A stretch of DNA of 40,180 nt from Desulfuromonas sp. (GTDB lineage: Bacteria > Desulfobacterota > Desulfuromonadia > Desulfuromonadales > Desulfuromonadaceae): NCBI GenBank assembly GCA_002869685.1, contig PKUE01000047.1, positions 1 through 40,180 on the forward strand. Reading direction: 5' to 3'. A program made the position numbers and the translations under genes. The notes under the pieces were generated by a model. That model was not told where the DNA came from, searched no databases, and saw only the letters and a list, made by a program, of their open reading frames with translations. Below, piece by piece: positions 24,623 to 34,994 of the stretch. Numbering within the stretch: the first letter of the stretch is position 1; each line of letters starts with the position of its first letter.

Positions 24623-26032
24623 ATGACCCCAAAAGAAGTCGTGCAGTTTGCTAAAGAAAACAATGTGAAAATGGTTGACTACAAGTTCCTCGATTTCGTC
24701 GGTATCTGGCAGCACTTCAGCACACCGATCACTGAATTCGATGAGGATACTTTTGAGGACGGTATTGGTTTTGACGGTTCTTCAATCCGTGGCTGGCAAC
24801 CGATTCACAACAGCGACATGCTGCTGATTCCTGTACCTGAAACGGCTAAAATTGATCCGTTTATCGAAGCTCCGACCTTGAGCCTCATCTGCAACATCAT
24901 CGACCCGATCACTCGCGAAGGTTACACCCGTGACCCCCGTTTCATCGCCAGCAAAGCTGAAGCTTACCTGAAGTCAACCGGTATCGGTGATACCGCTTAC
25001 TTTGGTCCTGAGCCTGAGTTCTTCATCTTTGATGACGTTCGTTTCGAGTCGACTTGCAACCAGTCTTTCTACGCTGTTGACTCCATCGAAGGTCGCTGGA
25101 ACACTGGCCGTGACGAGTATCCTAACCTCGGTTACAAGCCCCGCCACAAAGAGGGTTACTTCCCTTGTGCGCCGACTGACTCTTCTGTTGATCTGCGTAA
25201 CGAGATGGTTGAAGTCCTTCAAAGCGTTGGTATGCGTATTGAAGCTTCTCACCATGAGGTTGCTTCTGGTGGTCAGTGCGAAATCGATATGCGTTTCGAT
25301 TCCTTGATGAACATGGCTGACACCCTGCAATGGTTCAAGTACATCATCAAGAACGTAGCTGTACGTAACGGTAAAACCGTTACTTTTATGCCTAAGCCTA
25401 TCTATGGTGATAACGTTTCCGGTATGCACTGCCATCAGTCCATCTGGAAAGACGGCGTCAACCAATTCGCAGGCGACGGCTACGGTGGCCTGTCCAAAAT
25501 GGCGATGTACTACATCGGTGGTATCATGAAGCACGCGAAAGCTCTGTGTGCGTTCACCAACCCCAGCACCAACTCTTACAAGCGTCTGGTTCCTGGTTTC
25601 GAAGCTCCGGTAAACCTGGCTTACTCCAACCGTAACCGTTCTGCTTCTCTGCGTATTCCTGTAACCAATGCTGCTGCAGCTAAGCGCGTTGAATACCGTA
25701 CGCCCGATCCTTCCTGTAACGGTTACCTGGCTTTCGCCGCTATGCTGATGGCAGGTCTGGACGGTATCGAGAACAAAATTGATCCGGGTCAGCCTCTGGA
25801 CAAAGACATCTACGGTCTGTCTCCTGAAGAGCTTAAAGATGTTCCGAGTGTTGCCGGTTCTCTTGAGGAAGCTCTCAAGTGCCTGCAGGAAGATCATGAA
25901 TTCCTGCTTAAAGGTGATGTTTTCACTCAGGACGTTATCGACAAGTGGATCGAGTACAAGACTGAGAACGAGGTTAACCCCGTTCGCATGCGTCCGGTTC
26001 CTGAGGAATTCAACCTCTACTACGACATCTAA
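24623..26032 (+). CDS. glnA: glutamine synthetase, type I
   Basis: 469 residues, the length of the dodecameric GSI-beta enzyme that makes glutamine from glutamate, ammonia and ATP. Visible family stretches include [17 protein letters not shown], the ammonia/glutamate-site [17 protein letters not shown], and NRSASLRIP. Tyr397 in [10 protein letters not shown] is at the adenylylation position, so covalent control by GlnE is expected. AAAAGGAG precedes the ATG at 24623; a TTG three bases upstream is also in frame but less likely. Codon choice is more biased than in neighbouring genes, as expected for a highly expressed gene. It is the second gene of the sigma-54-controlled operon and ends at a strong terminator. 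Confidence 0.97.
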   Translation: MTPKEVVQFAKENNVKMVDYKFLDFVGIWQHFSTPITEFDEDTFEDGIGFDGSSIRGWQPIHNSDMLLIPVPETAKIDPFIEAPTLSLICNIIDPITREGYTRDPRFIASKAEAYLKSTGIGDTAYFGPEPEFFIFDDVRFESTCNQSFYAVDSIEGRWNTGRDEYPNLGYKPRHKEGYFPCAPTDSSVDLRNEMVEVLQSVGMRIEASHHEVASGGQCEIDMRFDSLMNMADTLQWFKYIIKNVAVRNGKTVTFMPKPIYGDNVSGMHCHQSIWKDGVNQFAGDGYGGLSKMAMYYIGGIMKHAKALCAFTNPSTNSYKRLVPGFEAPVNLAYSNRNRSASLRIPVTNAAAAKRVEYRTPDPSCNGYLAFAAMLMAGLDGIENKIDPGQPLDKDIYGLSPEELKDVPSVAGSLEEALKCLQEDHEFLLKGDVFTQDVIDKWIEYKTENEVNPVRMRPVPEEFNLYYDI

Positions 26033-26062
26033 TCGTCGCAGTAACAGGATGTATCAAAAAAA

Positions 26063-26090
26063 GGCTCCCGCAAATGTGGGAGCCTTTTTT
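26063..26090 (+). terminator. intrinsic terminator of glnBA
   Basis: GGCTCCCGC-AAAT-GTGGGAGCC stem-loop, one G-T pair, followed by six T. A run of A before the stem lets it also work for the convergent EAL gene. Confidence 0.92.
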
Positions 26091-26120
26091 ATTTTTTTCA
26101 GTAGAAATATTGCCATCTGA

Positions 26121-27965
26121 TCATGTTAAGCAGGAGCAGCGTCGTTTATTGATATAGATGCTGTTTCCGATTGTTTTTTTGGCGATTTTTTTGGCTTCAG
26201 ATGCTAATACCGCAATTTCATGTTGGCTACAACAGTGGTCACTACGCCCATCAAAACAGGTGGCACCAATTGAAACAGAAGTGATAGCGTAGAAAGTTTT
26301 CTGCCCGAGGCGATCGGTCGAGGTGATCCCTTTTTGGCGGCGATGTTCTTCATCGTAAAGTTCATTGACCTCTTCAGAGAAGCGGTCGAGAATCATTTTA
26401 CACCGCTGCTGCCAGTCTTGGCTGCGGAAGACAATCATAAAATCATCACCGCCGATGTGCCCGATGAAATCACATTGGGGATTACAGGCACTTTGCAGAA
26501 TGGTGCCGAGCAGGCGAATGACCATGTCACCCCGACTGTAGCCGTAGAAATCGTTAAACGGCTTGAAATTGTCCAGATCAAAATAACAGGCGGTAAAAGG
26601 GGAATGATTTTCCAGCAGATGCTCGAGATGTTCGTTAATGGGGACATTCCCCGGCAGCAGGGTCAGTGGATTGGCATAGCGGGCATTGCGTATCTGTAAC
26701 TCGGTGATCCGTTTGAGTAGATCTGTAACCATCCCGACGCCGAGATAGGTTCCCGTATCGGTGATGATAAAATAGTTGCCCTGGTATTTATTGTCCTCTT
26801 TGGTGATGATCTCACTGAGTTTTTCAATCGGTACGTCTTTTTCGATACACAGCGGTGAGATATTCATAAATTCACGAATGGCGTTGTTGCCGCGTAAATC
26901 CCGGCCATAGCGACTGGCGAGAATATTCATCACTTCATGACGATGGAGCATGCCAACGGGACGACCGTTGTCAACGACAGGCAACGCCAGTAATTCCGGC
27001 ATATTTTCGAACAGATCACCCACAGTACATAGCGTGGTCGATGAACAGGTCGTTGGGACGGTTTTGATCAGCCCCGAGACCGATTCAGTTCGCCATTTGA
27101 ATTGATTTTGTGGGGTATTTTCACTGCTGAGCACCACATTGCTCGGCAATTGTTGCAATGGACTTGGACTGGGGCGGCTGAAATAATAGCCCTGGCCGTA
27201 AGTGACCCCTAGTGATTGAACGACGTAATACTCCTCCAGGGTTTCAACCCCTTCTGCAATGGTCTGACACTCAACACAGTTGGCAATTTCCTGAAGGGAC
27301 TGTATCAACTGTTTTTTGTGCTTGTCGCGGTTGATGGACTGGATGAAATACTTATCGAATTTGATCAGATCCGGTTTCAGTTCTGACCATAAGCGCAAAC
27401 CGGCATACGCGGAACCGAGATCATCCAGTGCCACATTGAACCCCTCCTGACGATAGTGGTTTAACGCGCTGCGAATGGTGTCTATGTCGAGGATAGGAAA
27501 GTTCTCGGTTAACTCAATGACCACATTTCTTGGGTCGATCTGATATTCGGCCAGTTTTTTTCGTGTAAAGCCGCGCGGGAAGTCCGGTTCGAGAAGGGCT
27601 TTCGGACTGACATTGAGAAATAGTTTCCCCGGTAACTTCAAGCGTGAAAAGAACTCAATATTGACATCACGACACAACATTTCAAGCTCGGTGAGACGGT
27701 TGCAGTGCGCGGCGGCATTGAACAGATTGGATGGCGAATGTAAAGGGGAGTCCGAGGGGCCTCGAACTAACGCCTCGTAGCCGATAATCTTTCCGTTTGC
27801 CAAATCGACAATCGGTTGGAACCAAGGGATGATTCGGCGTTGGCTGATAATCGTGTCGAGCAGGCTGGAAAAAGGTGCCTCCTCCGAATCCAGGGTGTGA
27901 TGCTGTTTTAATGCCAGTGAGGCAACCTCATAAGATAAGGGTCGGGGCATAGGAGTGTCTTTCAT
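26121..27965 (-). CDS. EAL-CBS-GGDEF c-di-GMP protein
   Basis: 614 residues, soluble. The EAL phosphodiesterase domain (about 35-275) has EAL at 64-66, LNVSPKA, ELTEN, DDLGSAYAGL, LIKFDKYF and AEGVET, so its metal ligands are kept. A pair of CBS modules follows (about 300-420), which in other proteins bind adenine nucleotides. The C-terminal GGDEF domain (430-605) has GGDDF at 505-509 in place of GGDEF. Seen: domain order and motifs. Inferred: nucleotide-responsive c-di-GMP turnover, with phosphodiesterase more certain than cyclase. The start at 27965 has no strong ribosome site; ATG 27950 is possible. It stands alone, convergent to glnA. Confidence 0.88.
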   Translation of the reverse strand: MKDTPMPRPLSYEVASLALKQHHTLDSEEAPFSSLLDTIISQRRIIPWFQPIVDLANGKIIGYEALVRGPSDSPLHSPSNLFNAAAHCNRLTELEMLCRDVNIEFFSRLKLPGKLFLNVSPKALLEPDFPRGFTRKKLAEYQIDPRNVVIELTENFPILDIDTIRSALNHYRQEGFNVALDDLGSAYAGLRLWSELKPDLIKFDKYFIQSINRDKHKKQLIQSLQEIANCVECQTIAEGVETLEEYYVVQSLGVTYGQGYYFSRPSPSPLQQLPSNVVLSSENTPQNQFKWRTESVSGLIKTVPTTCSSTTLCTVGDLFENMPELLALPVVDNGRPVGMLHRHEVMNILASRYGRDLRGNNAIREFMNISPLCIEKDVPIEKLSEIITKEDNKYQGNYFIITDTGTYLGVGMVTDLLKRITELQIRNARYANPLTLLPGNVPINEHLEHLLENHSPFTACYFDLDNFKPFNDFYGYSRGDMVIRLLGTILQSACNPQCDFIGHIGGDDFMIVFRSQDWQQRCKMILDRFSEEVNELYDEEHRRQKGITSTDRLGQKTFYAITSVSIGATCFDGRSDHCCSQHEIAVLASEAKKIAKKTIGNSIYINKRRCSCLT

Positions 27966-28078
27966 TCTGTGTTAGTTAGACATGCGTCCTTATCCCGCCA
28001 GAAAAATGTTCAGATACGATGAGGAAAACACCAAAACAACACTTTAGTCATGTTTGTCGTGATGTGCGATAAATTCTA

Positions 28079-30277
28079 TTATTTCAAACGCTTATGATAC
28101 AAGCGCAAGCTGTTTGAAACCACGGTGACACTGCTTAATGACATGGCTACAGCTGCCAGCATGGGGTGAAAATGACGCAGGATATCCGGAACACCGGGGA
28201 ACAGAATAAAAACACCGGCAGCAGTCGGGATTAGCGCCACATTATAGATGAACGCCCAAAACAGGTTCTGGCGGATGGTCGCCATGGTCTGTCGACTGAT
28301 TTCTATTGCGATAGGAGCACGCGACAGACTGCCTGATACCAGAATCACATCAGCACTTTCCATGGCAATGTCTGTCCCGCTGCCCATGGCCATTCCGATG
28401 TCTGCCTGAGCCAGGGCCGGGGCGTCGTTGATCCCATCACCAACCATGGCCACTGGGGTATGGCGCTGTTTCTCGACGACAACAGAAGCCTTATCAGCAG
28501 GAAGAACTTCTGCAACAATATCGTCAATGCCGCTTTCACTGGCAATGGCCCGGGCGGTGTCGTGATGATCACCGGTCAACATGGTGACGGCCAGACCTTG
28601 TTTCTTAAGCTGGCGAATGGCGGTGGCGGAGTCCGGTTTGATCGGGTCAGAAAGGGCAAAGATGCCGATGATCTGCCTGTCATCCGTTAGCAGCATCGCT
28701 GTTTTTCCAGCCCGTTGTAACATGCTCAACTGTTGGCGAACATCCTCATTCAGCCGTTCTTTGAACCAGTCCGGCTTGCCCAGTTGGTAGTGATTGCCGA
28801 GAAGGTTGCCCTCGACTCCCCAGCCTGAGCGGGCGGCAAAGTTGTCAACGGCAATCAGTTCCAGCTGTTGTTCCTTGGCTTTTTGAATTAATGCCTGACC
28901 CAATGGGTGTTCTGAGCCTTGCTCGATGCTTGCAGCCAGACGCAGGATCTCTTCGGAACTTTGCTGAGTCAGAGGAAGGATGTCGGTCAACGCCGGTTTT
29001 CCTGCCGTGATAGTGCCGGTTTTATCAAAGATTATCTGGCGAATGGTTGCTGTGGTTTCAATGGCCGTACCATTTTTGAACAGGATGCCCTGTTCGCTGG
29101 CCTTGCCGATGCCGGCCATCAGCGCAGTTGGCGTTGCCAGACCCAACGCGCAGGGGCAGGCGATGATCAGGACCGCGATCAGACGCACCATGGCCGGGAC
29201 GAACTCTCCACCAATGGACCACCACAAGATGAAAACGGTAACGGCGATGATCAGGACACTGGGAACAAAGATGGCAGCCACCCGATCAGCCAGAGCCTGG
29301 ATTGGCGCTTTGCTGCCCTGGGCGTCCTGAACCAGCTGAATAATCTGTGCCAGCACTGTATCTTTGCCCACTTTTTCTGCGACCATTTCCAACATGCCAT
29401 GCTGGTTGATGGTGCCGGCGGTGACGGAATCATCGGGCTGTTTATCGACGGGCAATGCTTCGCCACTGAGCATCGATTCGTCCACGGCACTTTGCCCGGC
29501 GACCACGCGGCCATCGACGGGGATGGTTTGGCCCGGATAAATGCGCAGTCGATCACCACTGATAACCGCTTTGATTTCGACCTCTTCCTCCGTATCGCCA
29601 CTTAGACGAACGGCAGTTTTCGGGCGTAAATCCATTAATTTGCGGATGGCTGCACCGGTTTTTCCTTTGGTGCGCGCTTCGAGCAGTTTGCCGAGTTTGA
29701 TCAGGGTGATGATAACGGCAGAAGTCTCAAAGTAGACATGATCTCCCGCTGCCGGGAACAACAGGACAATCACCGAATAGAGATAGGCGATGGTGGATCC
29801 CATGGCCACCAGCACATCCATGTTCGCGCTGCGATTCTGCAGACTGCGCCAGGCCCCGGTGTAAAATCCGGCCCCGGTATAAAATTGCACCGGGGTTGCC
29901 AACAGCAGAAACAGCCAGTTCATCCATGACGTGTGACTCCAGCTGCCGATGACGGCGAAATCTCGCGCCATACTGAGAACAAACAGGGGCAGCGTAAAGG
30001 CCACGCCAATGATGAAGGGGGTTTTTTCTTTTAGTGGTGCCGTTTGGTCAGCGGGGTCAAGATCGCGGCTGGCGTGAAAACCGAGGGACTCAATTGTGTC
30101 GATGAGATCTTCGACGCTGAGTTGTTCACCATCAAAATGGATGGTAACGATCTCGCTGGCAAAATTGACCTGGGCACTTTCTACCGCGTCCATGGCGTTG
30201 AGACCTTTTTCGATGGTCTGTGCGCAATTGGTGCAGGACATGCCGGATAGGGCAAGTTGTATTTCGCTGGAGGTCAT
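28079..30277 (-). CDS. copA: copper-translocating P-type ATPase
   Basis: 732 residues, P1B-1 ATPase exporting Cu(I) across the inner membrane. One N-terminal heavy-metal domain carries the metal site GMSCTNC (Cys15, Cys18). The transmembrane metal site is CPC (374-376) in IACPCALGLATPT. The phosphorylated aspartate is Asp418 in DKTGT, followed by the SEHPLG nucleotide motif and GDGINDAP hinge. Eight membrane helices are consistent with the hydropathy. The start at 30277 follows AAAGGAG; a longer in-frame TTG start at 30304 is unlikely. No CopZ chaperone or CueR-type regulator is adjacent. It is divergent from recQ across 143 bp. Confidence 0.93.
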   Translation of the reverse strand: MTSSEIQLALSGMSCTNCAQTIEKGLNAMDAVESAQVNFASEIVTIHFDGEQLSVEDLIDTIESLGFHASRDLDPADQTAPLKEKTPFIIGVAFTLPLFVLSMARDFAVIGSWSHTSWMNWLFLLLATPVQFYTGAGFYTGAWRSLQNRSANMDVLVAMGSTIAYLYSVIVLLFPAAGDHVYFETSAVIITLIKLGKLLEARTKGKTGAAIRKLMDLRPKTAVRLSGDTEEEVEIKAVISGDRLRIYPGQTIPVDGRVVAGQSAVDESMLSGEALPVDKQPDDSVTAGTINQHGMLEMVAEKVGKDTVLAQIIQLVQDAQGSKAPIQALADRVAAIFVPSVLIIAVTVFILWWSIGGEFVPAMVRLIAVLIIACPCALGLATPTALMAGIGKASEQGILFKNGTAIETTATIRQIIFDKTGTITAGKPALTDILPLTQQSSEEILRLAASIEQGSEHPLGQALIQKAKEQQLELIAVDNFAARSGWGVEGNLLGNHYQLGKPDWFKERLNEDVRQQLSMLQRAGKTAMLLTDDRQIIGIFALSDPIKPDSATAIRQLKKQGLAVTMLTGDHHDTARAIASESGIDDIVAEVLPADKASVVVEKQRHTPVAMVGDGINDAPALAQADIGMAMGSGTDIAMESADVILVSGSLSRAPIAIEISRQTMATIRQNLFWAFIYNVALIPTAAGVFILFPGVPDILRHFHPMLAAVAMSLSSVTVVSNSLRLYHKRLK

Positions 30278-30420
30278 CGCAGACTCCTTTATCTGGTTCT
30301 TCAATTAGGGCATGGCTTCCATGGCCTTTCTATGGTTCAATGGTCATCCATGCTATTTACTAACTCAAATGGTAACAAATTATAGTGCTCTTTGCACTCC
30401 CCGGATAAGGTTCATCAGTC

Positions 30421-32217
30421 GTGTCACCTCAACAGACCCTGAAAAACATCTTTGGTTACCGCGAATTTCGCGAACCACAACAACAGATTATCGAAACCCT
30501 GATAGGTGGGGAGGACTGTTTTGTCCTGATGCCCACCGGTGGCGGTAAATCACTGTGCTTCCAGATCCCGGCTCTGCATCGACAGGGGGTGGCCATTGTT
30601 GTTTCGCCACTTATTTCTTTGATGAAGGACCAGGTTGACGCCCTTAACGCCAACGGCGTCAAGGCGGCCTGTTATAATTCCTCGTTATTGGCTCAAGAGG
30701 CTCGCGATGTTTTGTCGCAGTTGCACCGACAACAGTTGGATCTGCTCTACGTTGCTCCCGAACGGTTGCTTAATCCCGACTTTCTCGACCGATTGCGCGA
30801 CATTGACATTGCTCTGATTGCCGTCGACGAAGCCCATTGTGTCTCGCAATGGGGCCATGACTTCCGCCCTGAATATGTTCAGTTGGGTGAATTGCGTGAA
30901 CAATTCCCCGAGACCCCGATGATTGCCCTGACGGCCACGGCCGATATGCAGACCCGGCAGGACATTATTGCTCGCTTACATCTTCACCGCGCGCGTCAAT
31001 TTGTCAGCAGCTTTGACCGGCCCAATATCCGCTATACCGTAGTCGACAAGCAAAAGCCGGTTGTCCAGCTCGAGCAGTTCCTCGACCAACACCGTGGCGA
31101 AGCGGGCATCGTCTATGCGTTGAGCCGCAAGCGGGTAGAAGAGATCGCCGCCAAGCTGGTGGAGCGGGGCGTTGCCGCAGCTGCCTACCATGCCGGGCTG
31201 CCGGATCGTCAGCGTCATGAGGTCCAAGAAGCTTTTTTACGTGACGACATTCAGGTGGTTGTTGCCACCGTAGCTTTCGGTATGGGGATTGATAAATCCA
31301 ACGTGCGGTTTGTCGTCCATTACGACCTGCCCAAAAACATTGAGAGCTATTATCAGGAGACCGGTCGTGCCGGACGTGACGGTCTGCCTGCGGAGGCCCT
31401 GTTGCTGTTTGGCTATGGTGACATCGCCATCGCCCGTGGTTTGATCGAGAAGGGCAATAACCCCGATCAGGTCAGGATTGAACTGCATAAGCTCAATGCC
31501 ATGGTCAGCTATGCCGAACCGTTGACCTGTCGACGACGGGCGTTACTCGGTTACTTCGGCGAAACCCTTGATCGTGATTGTGGCAACTGTGATCTGTGCC
31601 TTAATCCGCCCGAGCGTTACAATGCCACTCAGGATGCTCAAAAAGTTCTTTCTTGTGTGTACCGGGTCGGCCAGCGTTTTGGGGCCAAACATGTCATTGA
31701 TGTACTGCGAGGTTCCAGCGGTCAACGGGTGTTGGATCTTGGTCATGACAAGCTAAGCACTTACGGCATTGGTGCCGATCTTTCCGCAGAAGTCTGGGGT
31801 GGACTGATTCGCCAGTTGGTTCATTTAGGTTATCTGTATCAGGATGTGGCTAATTATTCCGTGATCAAGCTCACCGAAGCGTCTCGGCCGATCCTCACCG
31901 GGCAGCAGGAATTGACCCTGGCACGACCACGCCTCAAAGCCGTGACGAAAAAGCCGGTGCGCAAACGGGCGATTGATCTCGATTACAATGAAAACTTGTT
32001 TGAGCTGCTGCGTCAACGCCGTAAAGAAATTGCCGACGAACAAGGCGTGCCGCCATTTGTCGTGTTCAGTGACAACAGTTTGGTTGAAATGGCCTATTAT
32101 CTGCCCCTCACGGAAGAGGAGATGATGAAGATCAACGGCGTCGGCAAGCATAAAATGGTGCACTACGGGCAACAATTCATTGAAGTGATTGATCGTTATT
32201 GCGAAGGCGTTTCCTGA
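30421..32217 (+). CDS. recQ: ATP-dependent DNA helicase RecQ
   Basis: 598 residues, close to E. coli RecQ. Walker A is TGGGKS (Lys43), motif II DEAH (136-139) followed by the RecQ-specific CVSQWGHDFRPEY, and motif VI QETGRAGRDG. The zinc-binding region has CRRRALLGYFGE with DCGNCDLC. An RQC winged helix and a C-terminal HRDC domain (about 515-595) complete the full-length form. It unwinds DNA 3'-5' in recombination repair. The start is GTG at 30421 with AAGG about ten bases upstream; the next in-frame start would cut into the helicase core. Confidence 0.95.
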   Translation: MSPQQTLKNIFGYREFREPQQQIIETLIGGEDCFVLMPTGGGKSLCFQIPALHRQGVAIVVSPLISLMKDQVDALNANGVKAACYNSSLLAQEARDVLSQLHRQQLDLLYVAPERLLNPDFLDRLRDIDIALIAVDEAHCVSQWGHDFRPEYVQLGELREQFPETPMIALTATADMQTRQDIIARLHLHRARQFVSSFDRPNIRYTVVDKQKPVVQLEQFLDQHRGEAGIVYALSRKRVEEIAAKLVERGVAAAAYHAGLPDRQRHEVQEAFLRDDIQVVVATVAFGMGIDKSNVRFVVHYDLPKNIESYYQETGRAGRDGLPAEALLLFGYGDIAIARGLIEKGNNPDQVRIELHKLNAMVSYAEPLTCRRRALLGYFGETLDRDCGNCDLCLNPPERYNATQDAQKVLSCVYRVGQRFGAKHVIDVLRGSSGQRVLDLGHDKLSTYGIGADLSAEVWGGLIRQLVHLGYLYQDVANYSVIKLTEASRPILTGQQELTLARPRLKAVTKKPVRKRAIDLDYNENLFELLRQRRKEIADEQGVPPFVVFSDNSLVEMAYYLPLTEEEMMKINGVGKHKMVHYGQQFIEVIDRYCEGVS

Positions 32218-32293
32218 TTTGACGTGATTATTTCGAGTTTTGAGCAGCGTGCCATATATTTGTTATAATAAAACCAGCGACCTTGGAGGATTT

Positions 32294-33091
32294 ATGAAAA
32301 CAATAATCAAAGGAACTGAGTTTTATTATATTGAGAGTGGTGATCCGGCCAAAACCTCCGTGATTTTCATCCATGGTTTTCCATTCAGTCATGCCATCTG
32401 GCAAGAGCAACTCGCGGCCCTGGGCAATGAGTTCCACAGCATTGCCTATGATTTTCGCGGAATGGGCAATAGCGGTGTCGGCGACGGTCAATACACGCTC
32501 GAAGGGCATGTTGATGATCTGATTACGTTACTGGATTTTTTGCAGATCGATCAGGCTGTGATTGTCGGTCTGTCCATGGGCGGATATATCGCTTTGCGGG
32601 CTTTGGAGCGCAATCCTGAACGTTTTTTAGCTGTTGTGCTGTGTGATACCCGTAGTGAAGCGGATGACAATGCCGGGAAAATCAAACGTGCTAACGCTGC
32701 TCAGGCTGTGAAGAAAGATGGTTCCGCTGTTTTTGCCGAGGCTTTTATTCCGGCCGTTTTTACGGAACACGCCATCCAACAGGCACTTCCGGCCGTTAAA
32801 ATGATCACGAAGATCATCTGTGCCAATGATCCCGTGGCGATCGCCGGGAACCTGATTGCTATGGCCGCGCGGACAGATACCACCGCATCACTGAAAAAGA
32901 TTACGGTACCGACACTGATTCTAGTTGGCGCAGAAGATAAGTTGACCACTCCGGAGGATGCCCGCAATCTGCAGAGCCAGATCACAGGATCTGTGCTTCA
33001 TATAGTTCCGGATGCCGCTCATTTGAGCAATCTGGAAAACCCGCAGTTTTTCAATGAACGCTTGTTGGAATTTTTGGATTCACTGGGGTAA
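32294..33091 (+). CDS. alpha/beta-fold hydrolase
   Basis: 265 residues, cytoplasmic. The catalytic triad can be placed: nucleophile Ser94 in GLSMGG, Asp215 in GAEDKLT, His243 in DAAHLSN. The oxyanion HGFPFS lies at 27-32. The profile is that of the generic alpha/beta hydrolase (3-oxoadipate enol-lactonase / esterase-like) group; the substrate is unknown. GGAGG lies six bases before the ATG at 32294; an upstream in-frame ATG at 32240 has no ribosome site. It is 76 bp after recQ and may be co-transcribed with it, ending at a strong terminator. Confidence 0.88.
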   Translation: MKTIIKGTEFYYIESGDPAKTSVIFIHGFPFSHAIWQEQLAALGNEFHSIAYDFRGMGNSGVGDGQYTLEGHVDDLITLLDFLQIDQAVIVGLSMGGYIALRALERNPERFLAVVLCDTRSEADDNAGKIKRANAAQAVKKDGSAVFAEAFIPAVFTEHAIQQALPAVKMITKIICANDPVAIAGNLIAMAARTDTTASLKKITVPTLILVGAEDKLTTPEDARNLQSQITGSVLHIVPDAAHLSNLENPQFFNERLLEFLDSLG

Positions 33092-33129
33092 TACCCTGAA
33101 AATCTAGCTATGTTGAGAAGAAATAAAAA

Positions 33130-33160
33130 GGCCGGACTCGATGAGAGTCCGGCCTTTTTT
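33130..33160 (+). terminator. bidirectional intrinsic terminator
   Basis: GGCCGGACTC-GATGA-GAGTCCGGCC followed by six T; the preceding A run provides a U tract for the convergent fumarase gene as well. Confidence 0.93.
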
Positions 33161-33180
33161 GTGTCTTACTGGTGAGTGGA

Positions 33181-34794
33181 TTAGATCCCCAACTCTTTGA
33201 AGAAGTCGTTGCCTTTATCATCCACCAGGATGAAGGCAGGGAAGTCCTCAACTTCGATCTTCCAGACCGCTTCCATGCCCAGGTCTTCAAAATCAAGGCA
33301 TTCAACTTTCTTGATGTTGTACTCGGCCAGTGCCGCAGCGGGGCCACCGATGGAACCAAGGTAGAAACCGCCATGCTTGTTACAGGAATCCGTCACCTGT
33401 TGGGACCGGTTGCCTTTGGCGATCATAATCATGGATGCGCCACGGGATTGCAGCATGTCGACATAGGGGTCCATACGTGCCGCAGTGGTCGGACCAAAGG
33501 AACCAGACGGCTTGCCTGGCGGAGTTTTAGCCGGGCCAGCATAGTAGATTGGATAATCCTTGAGGTATTGAGGCAGCTCTTTGCCGCTCTCAATGATCTC
33601 GCGGAAGCGGGCGTGAGCGATGTCGCGACCGACGATGATGGTACCGTTCAAGGAAAGCTGGGTTTTGATCGGGTACTGAGATAACTCGGCCAGAACTTCC
33701 TTCATCGGGCGGTTGAGGTCGACTTTTACGACTTCAGGACGATTGTCGCGGCCACCTTCAGGCATCAGACGAGCCGGGTTGCTGTCCATCTGCTCCAGCC
33801 AGATACCGTCTTTGTTGATCTTGGCCTTGATGTTACGGTCCGCCGAACAGGAAACAGCCAAACCGATGGGGCAGGAGGCGCCGTGACGGCTGGAACGGAT
33901 GACACGGATGTCATGGGCGAAGTATTTCCCGCCGAATTGAGCACCGATGCCCAGTTCCTGAGCACGTTTTTCCAGTTCTTTCTCCAGCTCGACATCACGG
34001 AACGATTGACCCAGTTCGTTGCCTTCTGTGGGCAGTTGGTCGTAATAACCTGTGGAACCCAGTTTAGCCGTTTTCAAGCAGGTTTCAGCACTGGTGCCAC
34101 CGATGCAGAAAGCGACATGGTAAGGAGGGCAGGCTGCGGTACCGAGGGTTTTCAGTTTGCCAACCAGCCAGTCCACCAGAGTGTTTTTGTTGATGGTAGC
34201 TTTGGTCTCTTGATAGAGGTAGGTTTTGTTGGCGCTGCCGCCGCCTTTAACGACGAACAGGAATTTATACTCGTTGCCTTCGGTGGCCAACAGGTCGATT
34301 TGGGCAGGCAGGTTACACTTGGTGTTCACCTCATCGTACATGTTGATCGGGGCATTTTGCGAATAGCGCAGGTTTTCTTCGGTGTAGGTTTTATACACCC
34401 CCTCGGAGAGTTTCTCGGCATCGTTGCAGCCGGTCCAGACGCCTTGGCCTTTTTTTCCGACGATGGTTGCGGTACCGGTATCCTGACAGAATGGCAGCTC
34501 GAATTTTGCTGCGACAACGGCATTCTGCAACATGGCCATGGCAACACCACGGTCATTGGGGGAGGACTCAGGATCACGAAGAATGGACGCGACTTTATCA
34601 TTGTGTGCGGGACGCAGCAGAAAGTTAACTTCGCGGAACGCCTGGTTGGACAAGAAAGCCAAACCTTCAGGATCGACCTTGAGGACTTGTTGTCCATCAA
34701 ACTCGACGGTGCTGACGTATTCGCTGGTCAACAGGCGATACTCGGTATCGTCTTTACCCAGAGGAAACGGGTCCTGATACTTGAATTCTGACAT
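33181..34794 (-). CDS. fumarate hydratase, class I (Fe-S)
   Basis: 537 residues, the fused alpha+beta form of the oxygen-sensitive [4Fe-4S] fumarase that hydrates fumarate to malate in the TCA cycle. Candidate cluster cysteines lie in FCQDTGTA, in the CIGGTSAE region and in GASCPIG. The C-terminal beta domain includes [11 protein letters not shown], the conserved [22 protein letters not shown] segment and IMIAKGNRS. The start at 34794 follows AAAGGAG; an upstream in-frame start at 34821 would include the ribosome site. It has its own promoter with a palindromic site in the spacer. In this group the enzyme also serves fumarate respiration in reverse-linked metabolism. The gene is called fumA or fumB elsewhere. 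Confidence 0.95.
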   Translation of the reverse strand: MSEFKYQDPFPLGKDDTEYRLLTSEYVSTVEFDGQQVLKVDPEGLAFLSNQAFREVNFLLRPAHNDKVASILRDPESSPNDRGVAMAMLQNAVVAAKFELPFCQDTGTATIVGKKGQGVWTGCNDAEKLSEGVYKTYTEENLRYSQNAPINMYDEVNTKCNLPAQIDLLATEGNEYKFLFVVKGGGSANKTYLYQETKATINKNTLVDWLVGKLKTLGTAACPPYHVAFCIGGTSAETCLKTAKLGSTGYYDQLPTEGNELGQSFRDVELEKELEKRAQELGIGAQFGGKYFAHDIRVIRSSRHGASCPIGLAVSCSADRNIKAKINKDGIWLEQMDSNPARLMPEGGRDNRPEVVKVDLNRPMKEVLAELSQYPIKTQLSLNGTIIVGRDIAHARFREIIESGKELPQYLKDYPIYYAGPAKTPPGKPSGSFGPTTAARMDPYVDMLQSRGASMIMIAKGNRSQQVTDSCNKHGGFYLGSIGGPAAALAEYNIKKVECLDFEDLGMEAVWKIEVEDFPAFILVDDKGNDFFKELGI

Positions 34795-34872
34795 GGTTCT
34801 CTCCTTTTGACATGACATCATATAGGTTACATGGGCAGAGACATCTCTGCCGCGCCTCTTATAAGCGCGCTT

Positions 34873-34902
34873 AGTATAAATTAAACTGTATACAATTGTC
34901 GA
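34873..34902 (-). promoter_or_regulatory. sigma-70 promoter of the fumarase gene with an operator-like palindrome
   Basis: On the minus strand TCGACA (34902-34897), 18-bp spacer and TATACT (34878-34873). The spacer contains the palindrome TGTATACA (34887-34894), which fits the yGTM-KACy-type half-site pattern of FadR-subfamily GntR regulators. Its place between -35 and -10 suits a repressor. The identity of the regulator is inference. Confidence 0.55.
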
Positions 34903-34934
34903 TAGCTGAGGCTGTTTTTATTCTCCGGCGATAA

Positions 34935-34963
34935 TTGAGTTGTCCCGAGAAAAAGGGTAGAGT
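34935..34963 (+). promoter_or_regulatory. sigma-70 promoter of the kinase-regulator operon
   Basis: TTGAGT (34935-34940), 17-bp spacer and TAGAGT (34958-34963), 31 bp before the kinase start. Moderate match. Confidence 0.4.
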
Positions 34964-34994
34964 GATAACTTAACTTATTAAGCTCGGTGAAACG

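Noticed and set aside
24974-25897. Long open frame antisense to glnA (307 codons)
   Set aside because: Arises from the biased codon use of glnA; no ribosome site or recognisable domain.
33883-34791. Long open frame antisense to the fumarase gene (302 codons)
   Set aside because: Mirror of a strongly conserved coding region with no domain of its own.
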